A stretch of 51,131 nucleotides of DNA. Source: Bacteroidota bacterium (lineage in GTDB: Bacteria; Bacteroidota; Bacteroidia; JACCXN01). This document shows positions 37,308 to 46,732 of the stretch, one piece after another. The translations under genes and the position numbers were made by a program. Numbering within the stretch: the first letter of the stretch is position 1; each line of letters begins with the position of its first letter. The DNA is taken from contig JACCXN010000025.1 of NCBI GenBank assembly GCA_013696965.1, positions 1 through 51,131 of the forward strand, read 5' to 3'. The notes below the pieces were generated by a model. That model did no database searches, had not been told where the DNA came from, and worked only from the letters and a program-made list of their open reading frames with translations.

Positions 37308-40300
37308 ATGATTAAAAATAAAATTACAATGAATAAAAAAGCTCCTATTCGTTTTTTTCTCGATTTAAAGGTACCTGTAACGACACTTGTTTTTCTATGC
37401 GTATTAAGCCTTGGTTTAAATGCCCAAAACGTATTAACTGTAACCAAGACAACAGATTTTGATCCCTATTTATATTCAGTGAATCCCAATGATACTGCAT
37501 TGACAGGAACCTTGCAATGGGCTATTCGCAAATCAAATGACACAAGCGGAGTAAGTACCATTAATTTTAATATTCTCGGCACAGCTCCGCATATTATAGC
37601 ATTAGATTATCAGTTACCAACAATTACTAAACAAGTAACTATTGACGGTAGCACCCAAACAGGATACCTTTTAAATGAACCATCTGTTATTGTTGATGGG
37701 CAATCATTAATATCTGATGGATTTAATTTTCATTCTCATGATAGCAGTATTATAAAGGGATTATATATAAGAAACTTTTCTTATAATGCAGTTTCTTTTT
37801 ATTATGCTAACTATTTTGAAATCCTATTCAATACAATAAATCAAAGTGGTCAGAATGATGTTTATTTATCCCAATCATCTGATGGAAAGATAAAAGGAAA
37901 TATAATAGGGACAGACTATATAAATAACCCAAATTTATCTTTGTATGGCTCAGGTATACATATTGATTACAGCAGCAACAGGGTATTGGTGGGTGGTTCA
38001 GGAGTAAATGAATTCAATATAATAGCTTATCATAATTATAATTCAGGAATTAAGGTTAACGGGAACAATATTCTTCTCACTAGAAATTTAATTTATGAGA
38101 ACTCAAATGCTATACGTCTAGCAAATGAAGGTCCCAAGGCAAAACCGGTAATAAGTTCTGTAGATCTTTCAGGATTAGTCATCGGAACATCAGAAGCAGG
38201 AGACAGCATAGAAATATTTGGAGGAACAGGGCCAGAAAATGCGAATCACTATTTTACTACGGTTATTTCCGATAGTTCTGGCAATTGGAGTGCATTGATT
38301 GGAGCAATAACGCATTCATTCATAACAGCAACAGCAAGGGATTACTATAACAGTACTTCCGAACTTGCTCATTTCAGTTTTGCACCAATGTTTATTTCTC
38401 AAGGCCCTGATAGTTCATGGATCTGTCCAGGCGAAACTAAAACACTAAGTGTAACTGGGGGAAACCTAGCCCCTGCTTCTTTTTGGAGTTGGTATGCAGA
38501 TAGTTGTGGAGGAACGCCAATAGATACAGGGTTTAGCATTCAGGTATCCCCCAACATTTCAACTATCTATTATGTAAGGTCAGAAGGAAGTTTTATTTCG
38601 AGTTGTGAATCCATAATTATATATGCAAGAGAAGCATTTCATATTTCTTCTACTACAGCAGTTATTTGCAAAGGAGATAGTGCTATATTAACTGTTAGTC
38701 CTTATCAAGAGGGCGTTTTTTGGAACCCAGATATTGGATTAAGCAACAGCACAGGAGAAACAGTAACAGCTAGCCCAGACAGCACTACAACTTATTTCGT
38801 GGGGATGACTCGTGGACCTTGTCCTGACCAATTTACTCTTACAGTTTTACCTTGTTCCATAGGTTGTTTAGAAGATGTAACTATTTGTGCAGGAAGTTCT
38901 GTCATTTTAACTGCTTGCGGAGGAGATAACGACAACTACATTTGGACACCTGCTTTTGGATTAAGTGCAAACACCGGATCCAGTGTAACAGCTAGTCCTT
39001 CAGTAACTACAACCTATACGGTAAGTTCAATTATTTTGGGAGATACTGTATATAAAAGCGTAACTGTAACAGTAATTGCAAGCCCTGTAACCACTATTAC
39101 CGCATTATCAAATTGTGATACTACTCTTGTTGAATTTTTTGGAAGTGGCAGCAGCGGAAACGGAATCGGACTTAATTATTTCTGGAATTTCGGGGACGGA
39201 CACACCTCAAGTCTTCAAAACACTAGCCACAACTATGCTGACCCTGGAATGTATTTAGTAACCCTAACTGTTAATAACGGAAACTGCGTGTACGTATGTT
39301 CCCTTTATGTAAAGTCAGGAAATCCACAGGCTTTTTTCAACATTACTGATGTATGTGTGGGTAGTCCACTTTTTGTGACCAATGTAACAGTAGGGGCAAC
39401 TAGTTATTTATGGGATTTTGGAGATGGCACTTCTTCCCTAGCTGAATATCCGCAATATGTTTATCCTACAACAGGGACTTATTATGTAAGCCTAACCACC
39501 ACTTTTGAAAATTGTACAAGTTTAATAACAAAACAAATTAGCGTAAAAGCTCCCATTGTTAGTGCCTCTTTTACCATGCAACCAAGTCCAGCCTGTATAG
39601 GCAGTCCGGTAGTTTTTACCAATACCAGCAGCAACGATGCAACTGAATTTTTATGGAACTTTGGAAACGGTTATGAATCCAATGCAATTGATACTACCTT
39701 TACTTATTTTGCATTTTCCCCTAACCAAGGTTATCAAGTTAAACTGAAGGCAAGCAATGGTGGATGTTATAAGGAAGTTAACAAGTATATAACAATAAAA
39801 GGTCCCCCTTTAGTTAGTATTTCAGGGTCAGAAACAGTTTGTGAAGGTTCATCATCCAACCTTTATGCGGTAATATCTAACATTTCCACACCTTCCAATC
39901 AATATAGTTATCAATGGAGTTATTCTGATGGAGGTACACCAGTAAATATTGCTAGTGAATACGGAGGAACCCAATCTATATTGCCTGTTACTTTAAGCGG
40001 TAATTATACAGTTGTAGTAACAGATTCCTGTGGTCAGCAAGGCGTTGCCATACATACCATTGCAATTTTAAACCTGCCCCAAGTTTCACTAAACCTTTTA
40101 GACGGTATTAAATGCCCGGGAACAGCAAATGGTTCAGCTGAGGTTTTGGGTATAAGTGGCGGAGATATAATTAGTTGGAGTCCTTCTGGAGAGACAACGG
40201 CAATTGCAAACGCTTTAGTAGAAGGTGTAAATCAGGTTAGTGTGAGTAATGGGAGCTGCAGTAAAATTTTAATAATTGAAGTTCCATATACAGGTCCATC

Positions 40301-43300
40301 CTTATCAATAACCACTACGCCTTCTGGCTGTTCTCCTAGTTCCACCTCGGGATCGGCAACAGCTCAATTAAGTTCAGGAGCAAATCAGTATGTATGGAAA
40401 AATGCATCAGGAATCCAAATAGGAACCAACAATTCAACAATTACTGGTTTAAGTGCAGGAGTTTACAGCATTTCCGTAACAGATAATAGCAGTTGTGTCA
40501 TTACCAATTACTTCCACATATCCCCAGCCATTCTTTCAGTTAATGTATCAAACACTGAAAGTTGTTTTGATGAATCGGCTGATGTAATACCACAAGTTTT
40601 CATTAGTGGCGGATCTACCTTTAGTGGTAGTTTTAGCTGGTTTTCAATTATTAATGGAATTGAAAGTAGTATATCATCAGGAACCGGACTTTTATCAGGT
40701 ACATACCGGGTAACTGCCTCTGACAACAATTTTCAATGCCAGGCATCAACGGATTTTACAGTAGTTCAGGGAGATACATTGAAAATTGTACTTATTCCAT
40801 CTAACCCGACCTGCAATGGTTCTGAGAACGGATCTATACATGCGGCCGTTATTGGCGGTAGCGGTGATTATTACTATGAATGGATTCGTGGAGGAAGTTT
40901 AGTATCCACAGGACAATCAGCTGATCATTTAAGTTCGGGAAATTATACTCTTACAGTTACAGACATTAAAGGTTGTACAAAATCAGAATCTACAATTTTA
41001 ATTGATCCTTTGCCATTTAGTGTGAGTTTTGAAGCCAATGCAACCCCATGTGAACTAGCTGCCACTGCCGACAATGGCATTACACCATTTGTTTTCCACT
41101 GGATTAGAGTTAAAGATGAATCAGGTGTAAACATACTACCAAATGAGGAAAGTATAACAGAAACAAGTTTTCAAACAGCCTTCGGTACAAATCTTCCACT
41201 TGGAAGTTATATAGTGCAAGTAGTGGATTCAATGGGATGTATTGCAGAAGATACAGATACCCTTTCAAATGGCACACGTCCTTCACGTACCTTTAAAATT
41301 CGGTATGTATGGGAGCGGCCATTTTATGGAGAAGAACCGGAAGAATTGGCCCAAAACACACAAATACCTGAATTAATTGAAGAAATAAAAGATGACCTTA
41401 AAAAGCAGCTTGCCAAATGCCTTGATATAATGGAAGCAAGTGTAAAGCAAACCATTCAAAGTTCTTGTTTGGAAAAAGACAATTTCAAGGATGAAGTTAA
41501 TATAATATATGGACTGCCTTATTATCATTATACACTTTATTATTACGACAGGGCAGGCAACCTTACAAAGACTGTGCCTCCGGAGGGTGTTAATTTCTTG
41601 AACAGTACAGAAATAGCAAACCTTTTGAAGTCCCGTACCAATCCAACTTACACACCATCTATTTTTCGCCCAGAACACACTCATACAACCACCTATGATT
41701 ATAATAGCCTTGCTCAATTGGTATTGCAAACCACTCCTGATGGAGGAACCTCAAGGTTTAAATACAATGATATCGCACAATTGCGTTATTCGCAAAATGC
41801 AAAACAAAAGGCAGATTCATCCTTTTCTTATACTAAGTATGATTATTTAAGCCGGATACAAGAAGTTGGAGAAAGCGGATTGAATAATCATTTTTTAAAC
41901 CTTGACGCAAACGATCAGGTATTTCCACTTACCAACAATAAAGAGGTAACCACCACAGTATACACTGATGCAGGTTCGGTTCATTACAACGGTAAGCAGC
42001 AGAGGTTTTTAAATAACAGGGTAAGCCATTCTTTTACAGATAAAGACGGTGATGTTTTAACACTGGATGACCGTGCAGAGACTTTTTACAGCTATGATCC
42101 TCATGGAAATGTGGAATGGCTTGTGCAGGACATACCAGGCTTTGGTAAGAACTACATGGCCTATGATTATGACCTTATAAGCGGAAATGTGCTGAAGGTG
42201 CGTTTTAATGAAAACCGCCTGGATCGTTTTTTTCATAAATACAGTTATGATGAGGACAACCGCATAAAACAGGTGCAAACCTCCCGCAATGGAATATTAT
42301 GGGACAGGGACGGAACCTATGATTACTATGACCATGGCCCTCTAAGACGCACCACAATTGGAGAAGATAAGTTACAAGGAATAGATTACACCTATACCAT
42401 TTCAGGCTGGTTAAAGGGTATCAATACCCCCTTGCTTGATCCATACAAAGATCCGGGGAAAGATGGTTACGTGGGATCAGATTATATGAAAGATGCTTTT
42501 GGGATGAGCTTAGGTTATTTCAATGGTGATTTTATCCGCTCCAACATGGGGAACATCTCACCTTTAAATACTGCAAATAATTATGCGGGCCCCAATAATG
42601 CCCTTTTTAATGGTAACATTTCGTCATGGACCACAAATACTGATTTAACCAATGTATATTCTGGGCCAACAGCTTATGCTTTTGGAAATGAGTTAAAAGG
42701 GGAAGTATTTACTTATGATCAACTCAACCGATTGGTGAAAACAGATTTTAGGAATTCTTCAGATCAAGGTCTTAATTGGAATAATCCAAATAGTTATGGC
42801 ACTGAATATACTTACGATGGCAATGGCAATATCCTTAGTTTAAAGAGAAACGACCAGACAACAAACCTAATGGATGATTTAGGTTATACTTATACAGCAG
42901 GCACCAATAAACTGGTTACAGTTGTAGATGGAGAATTCAATACCATAAACTCCGGAACATTTCATGGAACTCACAGTTATGCTTATGATCCAATTGGGAA
43001 CTTAATCAGCGAAACAGGTCCTGAAATTATAGAAGGAATTCCTGTTACAGTGAGTAATTCCATTAGTTGGAATGTTTATGGCAAAATAGACAGCATAAGA
43101 AAAAATCAGGCTGGTTCCCATATTCAAACCATTAAATTTAAATATGACGCCTCTGGTAATCGTATAAGTAAGGAAGTAATACCACAGCCCTATAATATTA
43201 CTACTTTAAGTACTACTTATTATGTAAGAGATGCATCAGGGAATGTAATGGGAACTTATGAGCGAAAGAACCGTTCGGTTAACGGAGGCTATGAAGCCGA

Positions 43301-45758
43301 TTACTTTATGCGTGAACAGCCCATCTATGGAAGCAGTCGTATAGGTCAGTCAATAAACTCAAGTGATACAGAATTTAAAATAGGTACTGCTAGTTTTACA
43401 TCCAATGCAGCCAACAATGTTGATTTTATAGCAGCAGGCATCATGCAGAATAGCGAACTCTTAAACTGGATAAGTCCTGCCATAAAAAAATATTCGATTG
43501 ACTCCCAAACAGAAACCTGTAATTGCCAGATCAAAAGGGCAAATTTTACTGGAACTGCGAATGTATATAGCGATACTGTTAATATTGCTGAATTTATGGG
43601 ACAGGCAGGCAATGCAGTGAGTGTTGCGGAAGATATAAATGGAAATTTACAGTTTTACACTGTAGTTGCCAAAAACTACCTGGGAAATGAAAATGTTTGT
43701 TTAATTTACGATAAAAATGGTGATTTAATGAAAAACAGCAATGGAATAATTGCTAACTTTAACGCCAAACCGATAGTAATGAAACGTCCTGGCAATAACA
43801 ACGAATATTATTTGTTTACGGTAGGAAACGATGGAAATCCATTTATCCATAGTATAAATATGAATTCAGTTGGATATGGCCTAAGCAATCCTATGGGAGA
43901 AGTAGTTCAGAAGAACACACCACTTGATAACAGTGGTAATTACGGCTCTCATCTTACTGCATTGGAAGATGCCTTGACAGGAATAAATTACATGTATACA
44001 ACTAGGTACATAGCACCGGTAACAGCCGCAGATGACGGCACTACAGAACTTGTTGCTTTTGAATTTTTACCAGGAACAATAATTCCTTCCAAAGAAGTAA
44101 TGGTTTCCATTCCAGGAAGAGACGCAACGGGTAACGGTGAATTACATATATCTGCAAATGGTAAAAAGATAGCCTACTACAGTAGGAAGAAGAAAATCGG
44201 AGGATTTGATCACCGGGCAACTGAAATTAATATATTTACCTTTGATCCCAGCAATCGCAATGCTATTGTTCCCGCAGAAACACGCATAATAGCAGATAAC
44301 GGGGCAGGAACCATTGGGAAATCAGGGATGGATTTTTCTCCGCTGTCAGAGGACGTTTACTTTGCTCAACATGGTATTTACATGCAAGATTACGGTTCGG
44401 GCAAGTTGTCAGAGAAAAATATATTCCAATTTAATATTAACACAACAAATCCTATTACTGGTAGATGGTTAGCTTCAACCTATACTGATTCCATCCAGTA
44501 TGGAGAAGTGAGAAGAGCCAGGGATGGGTCAATGTATATACCGGGTATTGGCAACGACAATTATTTCACAACAATCAATAACAATGGAACAAAAGGATTA
44601 GACCAAACTTTAGGTTACAAACTTACTGGTAATCTTCCTGCCCAATTATTTAAAGTAGGTTCCACTGAAACTCCTTCACCTATAGTGCGTACAGTTGGTA
44701 AAAAGCAGTATGAATTAATCGACCATTTAGGGAACGTGCTGGTAGTTGTGTCTGACCGCAAAATTCCTGTTGATGACAACAATGACGGAACCATTGATTA
44801 TTATACTGCCGATATTTTAGTGACACGGGATTTTTATCCGGGCGGAATGGAAATGCCCGGGCGCTCTTTCAATAGCCCAGATTACCGCTACTCATACGGG
44901 GGGCACGAAAATGATAATGAAGTTAAAGGCACAGGAAATCATATAAGTTTTGGGGATTATGGATATGACCCAAGATTAGTAAGAAGATGGCAAGTCGACC
45001 CAATGAGCAAATTGATGCCTGGTTGGTCACCCTATTCTTATGCTAAAGGAAACCCTATTTTATACATTGACCAAGATGGTCAATACCCTTTTACTTTCTT
45101 TGTTAGGTCTTATGAAAGCAGTGGTGTTTTTGGACGTCCGTTCACTTCAATAGGGGATAACAGAACTGCGAGCACTTCTGAGTCAGCTTCTGCACGTATT
45201 CATTTTAAAATGCATATTGAAACAGATGGTAATAAATTGGAAAAATATAATGCCTTTAGTAGCCCATCAATTCAATTACATTATCCAATAGCACCTTTCT
45301 TAAATCCTAAAGTTGATGTAGCAAGTCCAAAAGCAATTGCTGGTGCTGATAAAAGTGGAATGTATGGTTTTAAAGCTTCGGCTGCGGAACCAATTATGGG
45401 TAAATTACCAATAGTAGGTGGCTTAACACCCGATATTGATATTAAAGGGTTAATGAATATTACGGAAAAAGATGGGATTTTAAGTATTAAAGGACAAATA
45501 AGTGGTGATGGCTTTCCAGATGCAGAAACATTCATTAAAGACAACTCCGGACAATCATTGATGTTAGGAACATATAACCACGGGTCAATGGGTAATCCAG
45601 CGTGGTCTTTGCCAGGTGATGGAAATAAACAAATGATTGGTGTAAATGTGCAGGTTGAACTAACAAAAGATGGGAACTTTAGTAAAGCCTGGTCAATAGA
45701 TGGTAAGGGGAATAAAACAGCATTAGACATTATAGCACCAGAAACAGAGAAAAAATAA
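37308..45758 (+). CDS. Giant RHS protein with beta-helix, PKD/SprB repeats, beta-propeller and variable tip
   Basis: The 2816-aa protein has a signal peptide (ending GLNAQ; the ATG at 37329 is an alternative start). In order it holds: a right-handed beta-helix (about 40-340); Ig-like repeats (about 370-600); three PKD domains (WNFGDG near 624, WDFGDG near 700, WNFGNG near 781); SprB-like repeats (about 934 and 1164, PTCNGSENGS...YYYEW); RHS/YD repeats from about 1412 (YYDRAGNLTKTVPPEG); a propeller-like insert (about 2011-2458); then HLGNVLVVVSD and the RHS core (ENDNEVKGTGN, YDPRLVRRWQVDPMS, GNPILYIDQDG, ending at 45080). The last 225 residues are a separate tip. RHS shells enclose and release such tips. 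A lipoprotein gene overlaps its stop by 1 bp. Confidence 0.9.
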   Translation: MIKNKITMNKKAPIRFFLDLKVPVTTLVFLCVLSLGLNAQNVLTVTKTTDFDPYLYSVNPNDTALTGTLQWAIRKSNDTSGVSTINFNILGTAPHIIALDYQLPTITKQVTIDGSTQTGYLLNEPSVIVDGQSLISDGFNFHSHDSSIIKGLYIRNFSYNAVSFYYANYFEILFNTINQSGQNDVYLSQSSDGKIKGNIIGTDYINNPNLSLYGSGIHIDYSSNRVLVGGSGVNEFNIIAYHNYNSGIKVNGNNILLTRNLIYENSNAIRLANEGPKAKPVISSVDLSGLVIGTSEAGDSIEIFGGTGPENANHYFTTVISDSSGNWSALIGAITHSFITATARDYYNSTSELAHFSFAPMFISQGPDSSWICPGETKTLSVTGGNLAPASFWSWYADSCGGTPIDTGFSIQVSPNISTIYYVRSEGSFISSCESIIIYAREAFHISSTTAVICKGDSAILTVSPYQEGVFWNPDIGLSNSTGETVTASPDSTTTYFVGMTRGPCPDQFTLTVLPCSIGCLEDVTICAGSSVILTACGGDNDNYIWTPAFGLSANTGSSVTASPSVTTTYTVSSIILGDTVYKSVTVTVIASPVTTITALSNCDTTLVEFFGSGSSGNGIGLNYFWNFGDGHTSSLQNTSHNYADPGMYLVTLTVNNGNCVYVCSLYVKSGNPQAFFNITDVCVGSPLFVTNVTVGATSYLWDFGDGTSSLAEYPQYVYPTTGTYYVSLTTTFENCTSLITKQISVKAPIVSASFTMQPSPACIGSPVVFTNTSSNDATEFLWNFGNGYESNAIDTTFTYFAFSPNQGYQVKLKASNGGCYKEVNKYITIKGPPLVSISGSETVCEGSSSNLYAVISNISTPSNQYSYQWSYSDGGTPVNIASEYGGTQSILPVTLSGNYTVVVTDSCGQQGVAIHTIAILNLPQVSLNLLDGIKCPGTANGSAEVLGISGGDIISWSPSGETTAIANALVEGVNQVSVSNGSCSKILIIEVPYTGPSLSITTTPSGCSPSSTSGSATAQLSSGANQYVWKNASGIQIGTNNSTITGLSAGVYSISVTDNSSCVITNYFHISPAILSVNVSNTESCFDESADVIPQVFISGGSTFSGSFSWFSIINGIESSISSGTGLLSGTYRVTASDNNFQCQASTDFTVVQGDTLKIVLIPSNPTCNGSENGSIHAAVIGGSGDYYYEWIRGGSLVSTGQSADHLSSGNYTLTVTDIKGCTKSESTILIDPLPFSVSFEANATPCELAATADNGITPFVFHWIRVKDESGVNILPNEESITETSFQTAFGTNLPLGSYIVQVVDSMGCIAEDTDTLSNGTRPSRTFKIRYVWERPFYGEEPEELAQNTQIPELIEEIKDDLKKQLAKCLDIMEASVKQTIQSSCLEKDNFKDEVNIIYGLPYYHYTLYYYDRAGNLTKTVPPEGVNFLNSTEIANLLKSRTNPTYTPSIFRPEHTHTTTYDYNSLAQLVLQTTPDGGTSRFKYNDIAQLRYSQNAKQKADSSFSYTKYDYLSRIQEVGESGLNNHFLNLDANDQVFPLTNNKEVTTTVYTDAGSVHYNGKQQRFLNNRVSHSFTDKDGDVLTLDDRAETFYSYDPHGNVEWLVQDIPGFGKNYMAYDYDLISGNVLKVRFNENRLDRFFHKYSYDEDNRIKQVQTSRNGILWDRDGTYDYYDHGPLRRTTIGEDKLQGIDYTYTISGWLKGINTPLLDPYKDPGKDGYVGSDYMKDAFGMSLGYFNGDFIRSNMGNISPLNTANNYAGPNNALFNGNISSWTTNTDLTNVYSGPTAYAFGNELKGEVFTYDQLNRLVKTDFRNSSDQGLNWNNPNSYGTEYTYDGNGNILSLKRNDQTTNLMDDLGYTYTAGTNKLVTVVDGEFNTINSGTFHGTHSYAYDPIGNLISETGPEIIEGIPVTVSNSISWNVYGKIDSIRKNQAGSHIQTIKFKYDASGNRISKEVIPQPYNITTLSTTYYVRDASGNVMGTYERKNRSVNGGYEADYFMREQPIYGSSRIGQSINSSDTEFKIGTASFTSNAANNVDFIAAGIMQNSELLNWISPAIKKYSIDSQTETCNCQIKRANFTGTANVYSDTVNIAEFMGQAGNAVSVAEDINGNLQFYTVVAKNYLGNENVCLIYDKNGDLMKNSNGIIANFNAKPIVMKRPGNNNEYYLFTVGNDGNPFIHSINMNSVGYGLSNPMGEVVQKNTPLDNSGNYGSHLTALEDALTGINYMYTTRYIAPVTAADDGTTELVAFEFLPGTIIPSKEVMVSIPGRDATGNGELHISANGKKIAYYSRKKKIGGFDHRATEINIFTFDPSNRNAIVPAETRIIADNGAGTIGKSGMDFSPLSEDVYFAQHGIYMQDYGSGKLSEKNIFQFNINTTNPITGRWLASTYTDSIQYGEVRRARDGSMYIPGIGNDNYFTTINNNGTKGLDQTLGYKLTGNLPAQLFKVGSTETPSPIVRTVGKKQYELIDHLGNVLVVVSDRKIPVDDNNDGTIDYYTADILVTRDFYPGGMEMPGRSFNSPDYRYSYGGHENDNEVKGTGNHISFGDYGYDPRLVRRWQVDPMSKLMPGWSPYSYAKGNPILYIDQDGQYPFTFFVRSYESSGVFGRPFTSIGDNRTASTSESASARIHFKMHIETDGNKLEKYNAFSSPSIQLHYPIAPFLNPKVDVASPKAIAGADKSGMYGFKASAAEPIMGKLPIVGGLTPDIDIKGLMNITEKDGILSIKGQISGDGFPDAETFIKDNSGQSLMLGTYNHGSMGNPAWSLPGDGNKQMIGVNVQVELTKDGNFSKAWSIDGKGNKTALDIIAPETEKK

Positions 45759-46216
45759 TGAAACAGTTTAAAATATTTGTTCTTTTATTCTTTCTTTTTG
45801 GCTGTAGCAGGAATGAAAAAGTAATGGTTTATTTAATTCCTGAAGGATATGAAGGGCCTTTGGTGTTGATTGAAGACCCACAAGCAGAAGACACGCTTGA
45901 AATAAAAGAAGACACTATTGTTTTTGATTTTAGAGAATCAGTAATATTGAGGCTGAAAGGCAAGTTTATAGAAGGTTCAAATCTTTTGTCAAATCTTAAA
46001 TATTATTATGTGGACAATGTTGGAAATAAAACAGAAATACCGATTGCTTTAGGGAACTATACTCAAAAAGACAGTAATACTGTTTACCTTCATTTAAAGC
46101 ATACTCAAATAAGAGAAAACTCTAAATGTGATATTGTATCTACTCCAGAAAATTTTAGTGTAAACATTAGAAAACAAAATCATCTTTGCGATAGCCTTTT
46201 TGCAATATATCCATAG
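45758..46216 (+). CDS. Lipoprotein, candidate immunity protein for the RHS tip
   Basis: The 152-aa protein begins MKQFKIFVLLFFLFGCSRNE with lipobox LFGC, so it is lipid-anchored. The segment VMVYLIPEGYEGPLVLIEDP is like the YLIPxGYxG opening of a family of small uncharacterised Bacteroidetes lipoproteins (I think DUF6843). The start overlaps the RHS stop as TAATG, so the two are translationally coupled. A small gene fixed directly behind an RHS tip is the usual place of an immunity gene. A lipid-anchored immunity protein would imply that the tip acts in the periplasm or at the envelope. That role is inferred from position only. Confidence 0.7.
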   Translation: MKQFKIFVLLFFLFGCSRNEKVMVYLIPEGYEGPLVLIEDPQAEDTLEIKEDTIVFDFRESVILRLKGKFIEGSNLLSNLKYYYVDNVGNKTEIPIALGNYTQKDSNTVYLHLKHTQIRENSKCDIVSTPENFSVNIRKQNHLCDSLFAIYP

Positions 46217-46224
46217 CGTACCAC

Positions 46225-46256
46225 CGCCCAGGCTTAACAGCTTGGGCGTTTATTTT
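46225..46256 (+). terminator. Strong rho-independent terminator of the surface-protein operon
   Basis: A 10-bp stem (CGCCCAGGCT / AGCTTGGGCG, one G-T wobble) closes on a TAAC loop and runs straight into TTTATTTT. It lies 8 bp after the lipoprotein stop and overlaps the end of the convergent XRE gene. It marks the boundary between the RHS operon and the mobile module. Confidence 0.85.
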
Positions 46257-46591
46257 CTATACGCTTTACTTGTTTTATAATCTCTCAAATAAGCATCCAT
46301 CACATTAAAGAGTTCCGTTTGTTTAGCAGTTGGCAGCTTTGAAATATCTTCCAACCGTTCCAACATATTAGCATCCTTCACAAGCAAAGAAGATTTACCT
46401 ACCAAGAAATCTAAACTTACTTCCAATGCTTCGGCAATGTTAGTGGCAATCTCAACGGAAGGCATCATATCCCCACGTTCATAACGCCCCACAATAGGCC
46501 CAGATGTGCCTATCTTCTCTGCGAGTTCTTCACGGGAAAGCCCTTTTTCTTTACGGGCTTGCATCATTCTATCACCAAATTTTACACTCAT
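46250..46591 (-). CDS. XRE-family helix-turn-helix repressor
   Basis: The 113-aa protein has a classic Cro/CI-type DNA-binding domain at residues 4-65 (MQARKEKGLSREELAEKIGT, then the recognition-helix region SGPIVGRYERGDMMPSVEIATNIAEALEVSLDFLVG). A helical tail of about 45 residues probably serves for dimerisation. It is divergent from the ATPase gene over a 141-bp region that holds two promoters and two copies of AAACGTAACAAG, so it probably represses both promoters, including its own. It converges with the RHS-associated lipoprotein gene, with the terminator between. Confidence 0.9.
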   Translation of the reverse strand: MSVKFGDRMMQARKEKGLSREELAEKIGTSGPIVGRYERGDMMPSVEIATNIAEALEVSLDFLVGKSSLLVKDANMLERLEDISKLPTAKQTELFNVMDAYLRDYKTSKAYRK

Positions 46592-46626
46592 ACGTGCCTA
46601 AAAGTTGTTTATCTGTAATGTTTTGG

Positions 46627-46657
46627 CAAAAATAAGACAAGTAAACGTAACAAGCAA
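46627..46657 (-). promoter_or_regulatory. Promoter of the XRE repressor gene
   Basis: On the minus strand TTG (46655-46657) and TATTTTTG (46627-46634) are separated by exactly 20 bp, which matches the Bacteroidetes -33/-7 consensus (TTG-N20-TAnnTTTG). It predicts a leader of about 30 nt before the ATG at 46591. Confidence 0.6.
46643..46654 (+). promoter_or_regulatory. Operator-like direct repeat, copy 1
   Basis: AAACGTAACAAG lies between the -33 and -7 boxes of the repressor gene's own promoter. The identical 12 bases recur 64 bp to the right. This placement suits binding and autorepression by the XRE protein. Confidence 0.45.
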
Positions 46658-46669
46658 TTAGTAAAAGTG

Positions 46670-46700
46670 TTGTTTTTTTGGAATGGATAGTTTACTTTTG
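46670..46700 (+). promoter_or_regulatory. Promoter of the ATPase-recombinase operon
   Basis: TTG (46670-46672) and TACTTTTG (46693-46700) are separated by 20 bp, the same geometry as the divergent promoter. The start of transcription would be near 46706 and the leader about 27 nt before the ATG at 46733. Confidence 0.6.
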
Positions 46701-46706
46701 TCACCG

Positions 46707-46718
46707 AAACGTAACAAG
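46707..46718 (+). promoter_or_regulatory. Operator-like direct repeat, copy 2
   Basis: A perfect second copy of AAACGTAACAAG lies directly over the predicted transcription start of the ATPase operon, where a bound repressor would block RNA polymerase. Confidence 0.45.
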
Positions 46719-46732
46719 AAAAATATTTTACA

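Noticed and set aside
37308-45758. Type IX sorting domain at the end of the RHS protein
   Set aside because: The C-terminus is the tip domain; no type A or type B sorting pattern is seen.
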